NCBI GenBank assembly: GCA_032690845.1
Contig: CM064434.1
Span: 8,372,108-8,436,107, forward strand
Direction of reading: 5' to 3'
From: Eleusine coracana subsp. coracana
Lineage: Eukaryota; Streptophyta; Magnoliopsida; Poales; Poaceae
Length of the DNA stretch: 64,000 bases
Position 1 is the stretch's first letter, and every line of letters begins with the position of its first letter. A program made the translations under genes and the position numbers. Below are positions 1-9,988 of the stretch, in pieces. The notes beneath the pieces are model-generated. The model did not search any database, was not told the DNA's origin, and worked only from the letters and a program-made list of their open reading frames with translations.

Positions 1-575
1 TTGACCTCACTCAGATCAAGCAGAAGACCGATGAACCTCTTCGTGACTACATCAAGTGATTTTGCGCCAAGAAGACTGAGATCCCCAATGTCCTAGACCA
101 ACAAATTATTGCTGCCTTCCAAGGAGGGATCCGTAGCGATGATTTGGTTCGAGAGATCGGTCGGAGAAATCATGACCTCAAGTTGACCACTCAAGAGTGC
201 TTCCAGATCGCTGACAAGTTCGCATCTGGTGAGTCGGCATTAGATGACATCTGGGAAAAAGGCCAGGAGAAGCGGTCAGACAAGCCTGAGTCCTCCAAGA
301 AGGACAAGAAGAGGAAGTCTGACAACGCGGTTCACATGGTGGCCCGTGCCTTTAGCACCCAAAGGGAAACCACAAAGCGAAGGATTGCTATCGACTGAAG
401 GGTTTTGCAACAGCTGCGCTCAAGGTGGCTAAAGATCCCCTGAGGTGCAATAGCAAAGACAAGACCAAGGACGATGGTGACAAGGATGATTCAGGAGAGT
501 TCCAGGAGCCCCGCAAGGAAGTAAACTTCATCTTCGGTGGCCCGGATGCCTATGTGTCCAAGCGCAAGCAGAAGC
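1..575 (+). pseudogene. gag fragment of element A
   Basis: The frame reads a retrotransposon gag segment (TDEPLRDYIK, stop, FCAKKTEIPN, QGGIRSDDLVREIGRR, TTQECFQIADKFASGE) followed by a lysine-rich stretch (SSKKDKKRKS). It lies at the C-terminal half of a Tat-type capsid protein. An in-frame TGA lies near position 58 and the frame shifts after about 398, before the zinc-knuckle region. The start is outside the window. Confidence 0.75.
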
Positions 576-598
576 TGGAACTTTGAGAGATCAACTCG

Positions 599-1105
599 GT
601 GGAACCAGCTACGCCTCAATTCATGGGGTGGTCTGAGATGCCAATCACCTTTGATCGATCGGATCATCCCAAGCATATACCGAAGCCGGGTCAATACCCG
701 CTGGTGCTTGCTGCCACGATGAAGGAGGTAAAGTTCAACAAAGTACTCATTGATGGAGGAAGTAGTTTGGACTTAATCTTCACCAAGACTCTTAAAGAGC
801 TCGGTCTATGAGTCAATGATCTTCAGCCGAGTTCTTCACCTTTCCATGGGATCGTGCCTGGCAAGACTTCGATTCCTATTAGACAAATTAGATTGCCGGT
901 CACCTTTGGTACCCGTGAGAACTTCAGGAATGAGCGCATTATTTTCCAAGTGGCGGATCTCGACTCGGCATATCATGCTATCATCGGTCGACCAGTGATG
1001 GCTAAGTTCATGGCTGTCCCGTATTATCCATATCTCACCCTCAAGATGCCAGGCCCGAACAGAATAATCTCCCTCCACTCTGATCTTTGGAATTCTTTTG
1101 ATTGA
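599..1105 (+). pseudogene. aspartic protease region of element A
   Basis: Frame 599-811 contains the retropepsin active-site context VLIDGGSSLDLIF, with the catalytic Asp in DGG. A stop at 809-811 and a shift lead to frame 854-1105, which holds the rest of the fold (ITFGTREN-like strand, ADLDSAYHAIIGRPVMAKF, where IIGRP is the second conserved protease motif). In active elements this enzyme cuts the Gag-Pol polyprotein; here it is split over two frames. Confidence 0.75.
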
Positions 1106-1317
1106 GATGTACAGAGTTGTGAGATGGCCAATAAACAGTTGATGCTGTCCGACCAGAAGGAGATCCAGAAGGCAGTCGGCATGGAGGAATAGACTGAAGT
1201 GGCGGCTCCAGCAAAAAAGCCTACCAAAGACAAGATTCAAACCGATGACATCCAACCCAAGGAAATCATGCTCGATCCTAACGACCCTGATAAGGTAACT
1301 TATGCTGGGGCCAACCT

Positions 1318-2571
1318 CGACGAGAAATAGAAACTCGCGCTCACTCTTTTCCTCCAGGAAAATTGGGACATCTTTGCATGGAAACCATATGACATGCCGG
1401 GAGTTCCTAGGGAAAAGATTGAGCATGAGTTAAGAGTACCTCCTGGGGCTACCCCCGTTCGGCAAAGGCTTAGAAGATTCGCGCAAGACCGCAAGGATGC
1501 CATGAAGAAGGAAATAGTTAGACTGTTAGATGCTAAGTTTATAAAGGAGGTGTATCATCCCGACTAGTTAGCAAATCCAGTCCTTGTACCCATGAAGAAT
1601 AAAGAGTGGAGGATGTGTGTTGGTTATACTGATCTCAACAAGGTCTGTCCCTAAAACCCCTTCGCTCTTCCTCGTATTGATCAGATTGTAGACTCAACAG
1701 CCGGGTGTGAGCTCTTATGCTTTCTAAATGCCTATTCAGGCTATCACTAGATCCCACTGAAGGTCAAAGATCAGATCAAAACTTCCTTTATAACACCCTT
1801 CAACGCCTATTGCTATATCACAATGCCTTTCGGTCTGAAGAACGCTGGCATGACTTACCAACGGGGTATTCAATGCTGCCTTGCTACTCAGATCGGTCGG
1901 AAGCAGAAGTGTATGTTGATGACATCGTTGTCAAGACTCGAAACATCGAGGAACTTTTTTCTGACCTGGCAGAAACCTTTGACAATCTGAGGCATTATTC
2001 AATGAAGCTGAGTCCTAAGAAGTATGTTTTTAGGGTTCCTTCGGGAAAGCTACTCGGCTACATTATTTTGAAATGAGGTATAGAGGCCAACCCGGATAAA
2101 ATCAAGGCGATCCTTGATATGGGGCCACCTAATTCTCAAAGGGACATTCAGAAGCTGACCGAATGCATGGCGTCCCTAAGTCGCTTTATTTCCCGACTGG
2201 GGGTTAGAGGGTTACCACTTTTCTGACTGCTTAAAAAGCAGGAGGACTTTGTTTGGATCGAAGAAGCGCATTCGGCATTGGACGAGTTGAAGGTTTAGCT
2301 CAGTAGCATTCCAGTATTGGTGCCTCTGGAGCCAGGAGAAAAACTTCAACTTTACATATCGGCCACAACTCAGGTTGTGAGTACTATTTTAATAGTCGAC
2401 CGAGAAGAAGAGGGACATATACAAAAAGTACAACACCCAGTCTATTTTGAGAGTGAGGTCCTTGGTGCCTCTAAGGCAAGGTATCAACAGATCTTGAAGT
2501 TGTTGTATGCATTGTTGATCACCTCCAGGAAGTTGAAGCATTATTTTCAAGCTCATCCAATCGAAGTCTAG
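1318..2571 (+). pseudogene. reverse transcriptase and degenerate RNase H of element A
   Basis: Reading from about 1330: LQENWDIFAWKPYDMPG, then FIKEVYHPD, PVLVPMKNKEWRMCVGYTDL, FLNAYSGYH, MPFGLKNAGMTYQRGIQ and the catalytic YVDDIVVK at about 1912-1935. These are the fingers and palm motifs of gypsy RT. In-frame stops occur near 1327, 1567, 1654 and 1750, and a frameshift near 1885-1910 separates the MPFGLKNAG segment from YVDD. From 2317 to 2571 comes the degenerate first RNase H of Tat elements (ISATTQVVSTILIVDREEEG, PVYFESEVL). It is too damaged to be functional. Confidence 0.85.
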
Positions 2572-2592
2572 ACTTCCTTCGCACTTGGCACA

Positions 2593-2990
2593 ATGCTGCA
2601 CAATCGAGAAGCCGAAGGAAAAAATGCCAAATGGGCAGTTGAACTTGGTCAATATACCATTACGTTCGCACCTCGGCTGGCCATAAAGGGACAAGCGTTA
2701 GCTGATTTCGTTGCTGAGTGGACAGGGATTCAAAATCCACCTACTGCACAAGATGTCGAGTATTGGAAAATGTACTTCGATGGATCTCTTCCATTACAAG
2801 GAGCTGGTGTGGGAGTCGTGTTTGTCTCACCCACTGGAGAGAAGATTTGATATGTCCTTCATGTGATGTTTCGCGCGTCCAATAACGCTGCAGAGTATGA
2901 AGCCCTTCTTCATGGTCTGCGCAATGCCGCGTCACTCGGCATCAAGCGCCTTGACGTCTTTTGTTTCGAGCGGTGTAAGATAGAGCTGTG
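2593..2990 (+). pseudogene. truncated archaeal-type RNase H of element A
   Basis: The sequence contains LGQYTITFAPRLAIKGQALADF, WKMYFDGS, GAGVGVVFVSPTGEKI, then FRASNNAAEYEALLHGLRNA. This is the second RNase H typical of Tat elements, with the catalytic Asp of FDGS and the Glu of AAEYEALL. A TGA interrupts at 2848-2850. The domain stops near 2990 and runs straight into the 3-prime end of the oppositely oriented antisense gene, so the rest of RNase H and all of integrase are deleted. Confidence 0.75.
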
Positions 2991-4727
2991 AGTGGTGATT
3001 TTTGGTTAGTATGATCAAAAGAGGATTCAAGCAGATGTGAGAAATAATGAAGGGCTTACTGGCAAGTTTACATTTGAAGGATTTGGAGACGCTCTTGGCA
3101 TCCTCTATCTTGGCGTCAGCCTCCTTTAGCTCCTTCTGCAGCCATGTGATCTCGGCCGTTTGATCTTTGACTGACTTGGAGAGGTTTTCCATCTTAGCAT
3201 TCAAGGCGTCAACAAACCTTTGCTGATTGGAAGTCAACTTCTCCAGGTCGGCAATCTTCTGATCATGAGCTAAAGACAAACATTTGAACTTTTAGCGCTA
3301 GAGTGATTAGTTGATAATTTAAACACAGATGGTAAGTGATCTTACCAGCTATATCTGCACAACCTTGGTCTAAGGCCTTGGTCATCTCTCTTTGGTCGGT
3401 CTGCAGCTTATCAATCTCCTTCTATGCTTTGGAGAGCTGCTGACCGGTGACTAGCATAACAATAGCAATATGTCAGTCTTAAACTTAAAGACATGAAGAC
3501 CGAAGAGTTTTAGGGCATACCAAAAGTTTTGGCTTCAAGTTATTCCACCCTAGCCTGTTTCATCTCTACAAGAGAATATATTTTCTGTATACAAAAAGGG
3601 GGTAAGCTTAAGGATGAGATTGAGACAAAGCTAAAGCAGGGTATTGAAGTACCTTGCTGGCTTCTCGGTGTTGGTACATAATTTCCACGTCCTCCACTTC
3701 GGGCCAACCGAATGTATCTGCAGACAATGTCGCCTTACCTTTGTCAAGAGGTGAAGGGACGATGGCTGGAGCAGGTTGGGGTGTAGGCGCCGGAATGGAG
3801 GTAGGAATTGTCTTATTAGATGGCTTATCCACCTCGGTCGGCATGTTTGATGACTTGCCGACCGGTTTGGGCAGATCAGTCAGACAAGGAGGGGGTCCTG
3901 ACCGAGTGGCTTCAGACTCTTGGGCACTTTGCAAATCACTCGTCCGACTACTGTCAAAACAAAGATTTAGGAGATTAAGATGTGCTATGACTATTGGCAG
4001 TAAGAGACAATGAATATAAGGTTTAAGGATTAAGCTGGGAGCCTTCTTGAGTTTGATTCAGCACATCCTCTTCTTCGAAGAAGTTAACTGAGAATTAGTC
4101 TCCTTCCTCTTCTGGGAAGAGTTACTTGCCTTGTCGGTTTGGTGCACCACCCTTGCATCACTCTATGTTTGGCTTGGGGGCTCCGACTGGCTTGAAGGTC
4201 GGTCAGAGGGAGCAGGGGCAGGATGACCAGTATCAGCAGACGGCATTTCTTCATCATCCCCCTGATCCCCAACATATTATCGTCGGTGTCCAACAGTCTG
4301 CTTCACTAGTCGACTGGGGGGAGGCAGGGTGACAACTGGATCAACACGTTCAGGTTGAGTGCCTGCAGAAGAGCTTGAGCCTCCAGGGCCGGTCTGCTAT
4401 GGCTTCTCGACATAGTCCGGTCCCTCGGTATCGGTCAGAGGGAGCGAAGAATGGGATACATAAGTATCCAGAACCTACGCAAGAGTCAAGATATCAAGCA
4501 GGACATCAAGACAAGAAAATAAGGGATTGCTCAAAATAGACTAAGGCTTACTCAGGCCCGCATAGTGCCCTAGTTATACGCCTTTTTGATCAACAAGTGA
4601 TCCTGAAGGATATCCCCTTCAAACATCTTTGATAGGCGTTTCTGACAAAGTTCACTATTTGGTGGGTCAGGCACCTCCCTGGTTTCGTCATCATAAACAT
4701 AGTTTCATGCCGAGTGACTTTGAAGCT
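2932..4727 (-). pseudogene. downstream part of the antisense gene of element A (probable exons)
   Basis: On the - strand below 4728 there are further open segments separated by AT-richer gaps: 3934-3608 (Ser/Pro-rich, IPTSIPAPTPQPAPAIVPSP, ending EDVEIMYQHREA) and 3279-2932. The latter is a heptad-like coiled coil (KIADLEKLTSNQQRFVDAL, MENLSKSVKDQ, WLQKELKEADAKIEDA). This is the usual C-terminal layout of the plant gypsy-type transposon protein (Pro-rich linker, then coiled coil). Exon borders are not assigned. The coiled-coil part is joined to the truncated RNase H of the + strand. Confidence 0.55.
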
Positions 4728-5480
4728 TCAGGGGCTGCACTTGGGTACTATGAAGCCTTTAGCGACGGTGATTCCATCAACACCTTCAGCCTTCAAGTCA
4801 GCTATCTTCTTTAACAGAGCGACCACCTGAGGGTCGGTCGGATCAGGCTTCTCAGTCCATTGCGCCAGGGGAATTGCCTTAGCACCAGTGAAGTCGGCAA
4901 GAACAGGGGGAGGGTTGTCACAGTAGAACCACTCATCCTTCCAGTTCTTGTTTCCAGTCTTCAACAACACATTGATGTAGGCTTCCTTCTTGCATAATTG
5001 GAAGCCGACGCCTCCTATAGCTACTTGATTGTCCTTGGTTGGCAGCGGTCGGAGGACGAATAGATGGCGAAATAGATTGAAGTAGGGGAGAGTGCCCAAA
5101 AATGCTTCACACATATGCATGAAGATGGTGATGTGAAGAATAGAGTTGGGATTGAGGTTGACAAGCTCAATCCCATAAAAGAATAGGAGCCCGTGCAAGA
5201 AGCTACAGCAGAGGACTCCAAAACCATGCTCGAAGAATGAGCGGAACACGACGATCTGTTTATGAATGGGGATGGGGCAAGATTCATGGGGTACCTTCCA
5301 GTCGATCCGAACTTGCTCTGGAAGGATGCCGTCGACCACCATCTGGTTCATATCAGCTTGGGAGAGGCTGCTCTTTGAGAACTCCCGAAGCTGCTCCGGA
5401 ATGTCGACCTCTGATGAAGAGGACGCAGCAACGGTAGTGGAAGTTGCTGGAATTGAAGTGGAAACCTTCTTGCGACCCAT
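4728..5480 (-). CDS. antisense ORF of Tat element: plant 'transposase (putative) gypsy type' domain protein
   Basis: A 250-codon open frame starts MGRKKVSTSIPATSTT. After a Ser-rich N-terminus (residues 1-30) it contains the family core: VRIDWKVPHESCPIP (about 57-71), VVFRSFFEHGFGVLC (77-91), LNPNSILHITIFMHMCEAF (113-131) and LGTLPYFNLFRHLFVLRPLP (132-151). A lysine/tryptophan segment, GNKNWKDEWFYCDNPP, follows. This matches the domain found in antisense ORFs of Tat-lineage gypsy elements in grasses (PF04195-type). Despite its Pfam label no catalytic function is established. It is the best preserved ORF of the element and probably the first exon of a longer spliced gene. Confidence 0.75.
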   Translation of the reverse strand: MGRKKVSTSIPATSTTVAASSSSEVDIPEQLREFSKSSLSQADMNQMVVDGILPEQVRIDWKVPHESCPIPIHKQIVVFRSFFEHGFGVLCCSFLHGLLFFYGIELVNLNPNSILHITIFMHMCEAFLGTLPYFNLFRHLFVLRPLPTKDNQVAIGGVGFQLCKKEAYINVLLKTGNKNWKDEWFYCDNPPPVLADFTGAKAIPLAQWTEKPDPTDPQVVALLKKIADLKAEGVDGITVAKGFIVPKCSP

Positions 5481-6456
5481 GGTGATGGTTGTTTTGGGCG
5501 CGGCGGATCAAGTGCAGAATCCTAGCAGAAGCTTGGGGGCTAAGTACGACGAGATCTGCGAAGGCTGGAAACAAAGCACTAACCCTAGCTGGGGAAGCAG
5601 AGGCGTCACTGAGAGCAGAGGAGGCGTGAGGAAGACGAGGAGTTCATGCACAAATGCGGCGTGGACTGAGAGTCAACCTGATGCTGCCTTTTATACCGAT
5701 GCTTTTTGACCTAAGTGTCCCATGGGCCGGGATGGGCCGTACAATGATGCAACTTTTTTATTAATCAGAAGATTAATTATGGGCCTTAAACATGTTTAGG
5801 GTCTAAAACCTTGAGAAGTAAAACTCGGGGGTTTCTTTGATGAGAAGCATTTAAAAAAAATGTTTAACCGTATCTTTGTGATTTGATGATCATGCAGCAA
5901 AGGACTTGATGGTCATGCGGATATAAGTTCAAAGGTTATGGTATTGATTGAAGTCAATAACTAAATTGCCAAAATTGGACTTATTAAAAGATAGAGTGAC
6001 CAATTATTAGGGAAAAGCTATGTTATGATTCATGTCATTTAGCTTAATACCATTATATGATTGATGTCGTATTGATTCATATGAATTGAATATGATTGAT
6101 ATCATGAAATTCAGACCGACCAGTCACTCGGACATAGTGTATATCATTCGGCCTTTTTGATAATCGGTCGGCAAGGTTGAAGTCTTGCAAAATGACCAAT
6201 TGGTTTGATGACCAGAGGTTTGTTAGACTCAGACTTGATGTTTTGAGTAAAATACCTGCAAAATAATAAGAGCTAATATAATTAGACTCTTGCATTATTT
6301 GTCAGTCTCCAAATTATACAAGAGTCGAGGGATACACCTGGTCAGGTGCACCTGATCTATCAGGAACTTCGATAAAGAGGTCTTCCTAATTTATGATCTA
6401 TATTAAAGATCACTTGGAGAATCAAAGCTCAAAATCAGAAAGCACTCGGGGGCTGC
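5481..6456 (+). other. internal non-coding region of element A ending in the polypurine tract
   Basis: No convincing ORF. 5481-5710 is GC-richer and would be the promoter and leader of the antisense gene. 5711-6440 is AT-rich. CACTCGGGGGCTGC at 6443-6456 is the polypurine tract commonly found just before the 3-prime LTR of Tat elements; it primes plus-strand DNA synthesis. Confidence 0.6.
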
Positions 6457-6850
6457 TGTGGGATACTTGCTCTACGGGTATCCTCAGACAAGACTAAGTC
6501 GGTAGCCGATCGGGTACTTCATCAACAAGGAAGCCGACCGACTCGACTTGGAGCACAAGGCATGTAGAGATAGACTTTCTATGTAATTTCTAAAGGGTTA
6601 CGACTAGGACTCTTCATGTACCCCCCTCCTGACCAGATATATAAGGCGGTAGGGTACCCCCCTTAAGGGAGGACACACAACACGACAGACATGACCCAAG
6701 TTTCACAACATCAATACAATACACATGACGTAGGGTTTTTACTCTCAACGAGAGGGCTCGAACCTGTATAACTCGGCGTCTTGTGTTACCATCGTAGTTC
6801 TTAGTCTCTATGTAGCCCTATATATTTACTGCCGATCTCAAGCTTCGACA
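6457..6850 (+). repeat. 3-prime LTR of element A
   Basis: It begins TGTGGGATAC right after the polypurine tract and ends CTTCGACA, giving TG...CA termini over 394 bp. It holds a TATA box and a C-rich promoter region. The next base (6851) enters an Athila LTR at an internal position, which fixes this boundary. The 5-prime LTR lies outside the window, so age cannot be estimated from LTR divergence. TGAGT (6851-6855) is the candidate right copy of the target duplication. Confidence 0.75.
6638..6646 (+). promoter_or_regulatory. TATA box in LTR of element A
   Basis: TATATAAGG lies 180 bp into the LTR, preceded by a C-rich block. This is the usual position of the Pol II start in Tat LTRs. The function is inferred. 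Confidence 0.55.
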
Positions 6851-8245
6851 TGAGTATTCCAAGGTTTATCGAATCCACTTGGACCTTAGGGATATTTAAA
6901 CAAAGTTAACAGTAAAAGATCTAATCGAAGCTACTATCAAATTCAGGTTGCATGAGGGGAAACTGGCCAGCGCAAAGGTGCGCCAGACAGCAAATCTGTC
7001 GTTGCGCCGATCGACGCAGGTGTTGAGCCGATCGACACACTGGTGGATCTAGGCCAAAGTGCGCCAGATACCTTGTAAGCCTAAGCTGTTAAGTGAGTAG
7101 CCAAGTATCTACTAGTAAGATCATAATATGAAATTCTAATCGAATAGCATCCTCATGGATAATTACATGGATCAGTGAAAACCTATAATGAGTAAGACCA
7201 CCCTGCTTTCCGAGCGGCTCCCGATTTATCGCTGCCGAGAGGAAACCCTTAATCACGCGAGTATCTTACCCTACTCAACTATCCAATAGTGTTGCTCAGG
7301 CTTAGTGTTGTCACCGCTAAACCACACTACTAGCATCATCAAGCAACCATACAATGTTGGAATACTATCCTAATCACCATGATCGAGATAATATCTACTT
7401 ACTTAGCCTAGAACTAAGCAATTGGAATAAGCACATGCATGATTATAGAATCAAGATAGACAAATCACCAAAACTATCATCAACATATTCAATCATCCTT
7501 GAGATACATAAAGTAAGATTCATCCCCGTCGAGATGGCCTACCTTGACGGATCAACTCTTAACTCCAATGGTTCATGAAACTCAACTAGAGATCTATTCT
7601 AACGGGGCAAGCCCCGGTGGCTCTGACTCACGAATCTATTGTCCCTCTGTCGCTTCTGCCCCATCCTCTATTTAAAAAAGGTTTACAAGTATTTATAGAG
7701 GTTCTACTCATAGAGGACTCGGTTTCTAGAAAATAAGGCAGTTGCACCGATCGGCACAGGATTGCGCCGATTGGCGCAAGCTGTGTCTTCTCGGGTTTCT
7801 CTTCAGAGTCAGTTCTTCTGCCTTCCACGGCTGCCATGTGGGCCTTTTCCTTCAAGATAAAGTCTTGTACTGGAAGTCGAGATCTTGAAGTTCCATAAAT
7901 CTTCTAGGTAAATATCTTCAAGTGTCTTGCGCAGATAAACTTCAATAAACATGTGGAATGGGCCTCGATCACTTCTGTGAGCCAAAACACCCTTGCGCCG
8001 ACCGGCTCATGGACTGTGCCGATCGGCGCACTGGGCTTCTTCAGTGCTTTTCGTCGGTTCTGGATTCATGTCCTCTCCAGCATCACTTTAATCGCTAATT
8101 TTACCTGTTTTTACAATAAAGCTCCAAATTAACGCATAAACAAATATATAGGTAATATCATAGGTAAATGGCCTAACTTAGTATCAATTATGCTCTAATT
8201 GGGGTAATATTCACATGTAAAAGGGGCACTTGGGGAGTGCCAACA
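6851..8245 (-). repeat. Athila-lineage LTR, partial copy 1
   Basis: It matches the LTR at 58115-59641 and, with a deletion, the one at 50187-51237. It lacks about 75 bp at its low-coordinate end because element A entered there. The other terminus is intact (AGTGCCAACA, i.e. TGTTGGCACT on the - strand). No Athila internal sequence is visible, so it may be a solo LTR or part of an element continuing left of the window. The site it hit is the pol gene of a copia element, whose reading resumes just after 8245. Confidence 0.8.
7003..8030. promoter_or_regulatory. three pairs of 16-bp GCCGATCGGC palindromes plus TATA box (Athila LTR copy 1)
   Basis: Pairs lie at 7003-7018/7024-7039, 7743-7758/7763-7778 and 7994-8009/8015-8030. 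The consensus TGCGCCGATCGGCGCA is self-complementary. Centre-to-centre distances are 21, 20 and 21 bp. On the - strand a TATA box (TATAAATA, at 7690-7697) lies about 55 bp downstream of the middle pair, so two pairs are in U3 upstream of the start and one is downstream in R/U5. A regulatory role is an inference from position and spacing. Confidence 0.6.
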
Positions 8246-8253
8246 CACACCTA

Positions 8254-8768
8254 CCATGGGATTATGGTATCCTAGAGGAACAAGCTTTGAGTTACTTGGG
8301 TATTCGGACTCGGACTTCACAGGATGCAAAGTGAATAGGAAGAGTACATTGTGAGGTTGCCAATTTCTTGGGAGATCTCTAGTGTCCTGGAACTCAAAGA
8401 AGCAAAACTCACTTGCTCTATCTACAGCCGAATCGGAGTATATGGCGGCGGGAGCATGTTGTGCCCAACTTCTCTATATGAGGCAAACGTTCTCGGATTA
8501 TGGCCTTAACTACACTCAAATGCCACTATATTGTGATAATGAGGTGGTAATCAAGATGGCTCTCAAAACTGGAGATCATGGTCATGCAAAGCACATTGAT
8601 GTGAGACATCACTTCATAAGGGATCATGTTGAGAAGAAGGACATCGAGTTGGTGAGTATGCGAACTCATGAACAATTGGTGGATATCTTCACCAAGCCAC
8701 TCGACGAGAAGACATACAACAAGCTAAGGGGAGAACTCAATGTTCTCGACCTCTCCAACTTCACATAA
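8254..8768 (+). pseudogene. copia RNase H, C-terminal end of pol
   Basis: The frame opens GLWYPRGTSFELLGYSDSDF, continues over an in-frame TGA near 8352 and then reads CQFLGRSLVSWNSKKQNSLA, STAESEYMAAGACCAQLLYM, LYCDNEVVIKMA, HAKHIDVRHHFIRDHV and DIFTKPLDEK, ending at TAA 8766-8768. RNase H residues visible are Asp of YSDSDF, Glu of ESEY and Asp of CDNE. The enzyme removes template RNA during reverse transcription. It is truncated by the Athila LTR, so no longer functional. Confidence 0.85.
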
Positions 8769-9988
8769 GTAACCCTTGAGCTTGTCCTTTGTAAATATGT
8801 ATAGTGTTTGTTTGTTTTGCTTTGTTGTTTGTGTCTTTGTTTTGTGCTTGTTTCTCTTCTTTTATAGGTTGACTTCGGACCTCCTTGAGATAGCAATGGA
8901 CATGGGTTAAGCTTGGGAAGGTGGTTCATGGTATGCCCAAGGCTTTGAAGAATGCTCCATTGTGAGCAAGCTCGATAAGGGCACAACTCGTCGTTGACAC
9001 TTTGGTTTGTAGCAGTTCTCTCTCTTTCCTTTAGCATCGCATCATGCATTTGTATACTTGTTGCATATGCATTTGCATTCTTTGCATTCATGCACTTTGC
9101 ATTGTGATACCTTACATGCTTCCAAGCATGTTTCTAGGGGGAGTTGCTTATTTACAATGTAAGTATAGATGATCACATAGTGATCTTTGTGCTTCATGCC
9201 CATTGAGTCATGTTCAAATGAGCTCCGAGGTTAAATCTACTCGTGCGGCTCAAATACAAGTGACTCATACATTCCCATCACACAAATGACTAATCATTCC
9301 ATACTTGAGAAAATATTTTGTTGAGTCATGTGTGTAGGGGAAGCTATGTTGGAACATCATTGCGACCAAGAAGGAGCATCATGAAAGGGGGAGTGATCCT
9401 AACTCTTGCCAACTATCTTTTGCCTCTTGGTTTTGTTATGTTTTGGTGTGGTTTTTGGTGATAGGTGACAAAAGGGGAGAAGGAACACAAAGATTCAAAA
9501 GCCAAGTCTACATCGATAGCACAATAGGGGGGGGGGAGAAGAACATGAAGATCAAAAGAAGACGAATGTGGAGAACATGAAGATGATCAGGACAATGGTG
9601 CATGTTCACTTGGAGTACATACGAAGATCATGACAAGATGAACATCTACACCAACATGGAGAAGAACAACAATGGTGCATGTCTACAACAACTATGAACA
9701 TCTACATCGACATGAACATCTACGTCCATGGTGTGTGTCTACATCAACAAGATCAACTACCACGACACCATGATGGGCGCAAAATTCAACTTATGCTTAC
9801 CTTCTAGAGCGCGACATGATTGGGTAGTTCTCCCTCAACACCTAGCACATTTCAAGGGGGAGACTACTATAAAGGTAAGGACCAAGGTAATCTTTCCAAT
9901 CCACTCTTTTCCTTTGGTTCCTTATTGCTCATCCATTTTTGGATCATCATAAGTAGTGGTTGTCATCCATCACCAAAAAGAGGGAGAT
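8769..9988 (+). other. internal 3-prime untranslated region of the copia element with polypurine tract
   Basis: T-rich after the stop, then a G-run and ACATGAAGAT-like short repeats between 9530 and 9730. The ORF at 9728-9952 has no family features. The polypurine tract AAAAAGAGGGAGA at 9975-9987 directly precedes the LTR. Confidence 0.6.

Larger units (their letters stand above)
1..6850 (+). mobile_element. Ty3/gypsy Tat-lineage retrotransposon A, 5-prime end outside window
   Basis: Order seen on the + strand: gag, protease, reverse transcriptase, RNase H, an archaeal-type RNase H that breaks off near 2990, then an antisense gene (2932-5480, - strand), a polypurine tract and a 3-prime LTR ending at 6850. 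This order and the antisense ORF are typical of the Tat group in grasses (Grande, RIRE2 and cinful relatives). Integrase, expected after the second RNase H, is missing, so the element has an internal deletion. Many stops and frameshifts show it is dead. Sequence after 6850 matches an Athila LTR from its internal position on, so element A inserted into that LTR. Confidence 0.85.
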
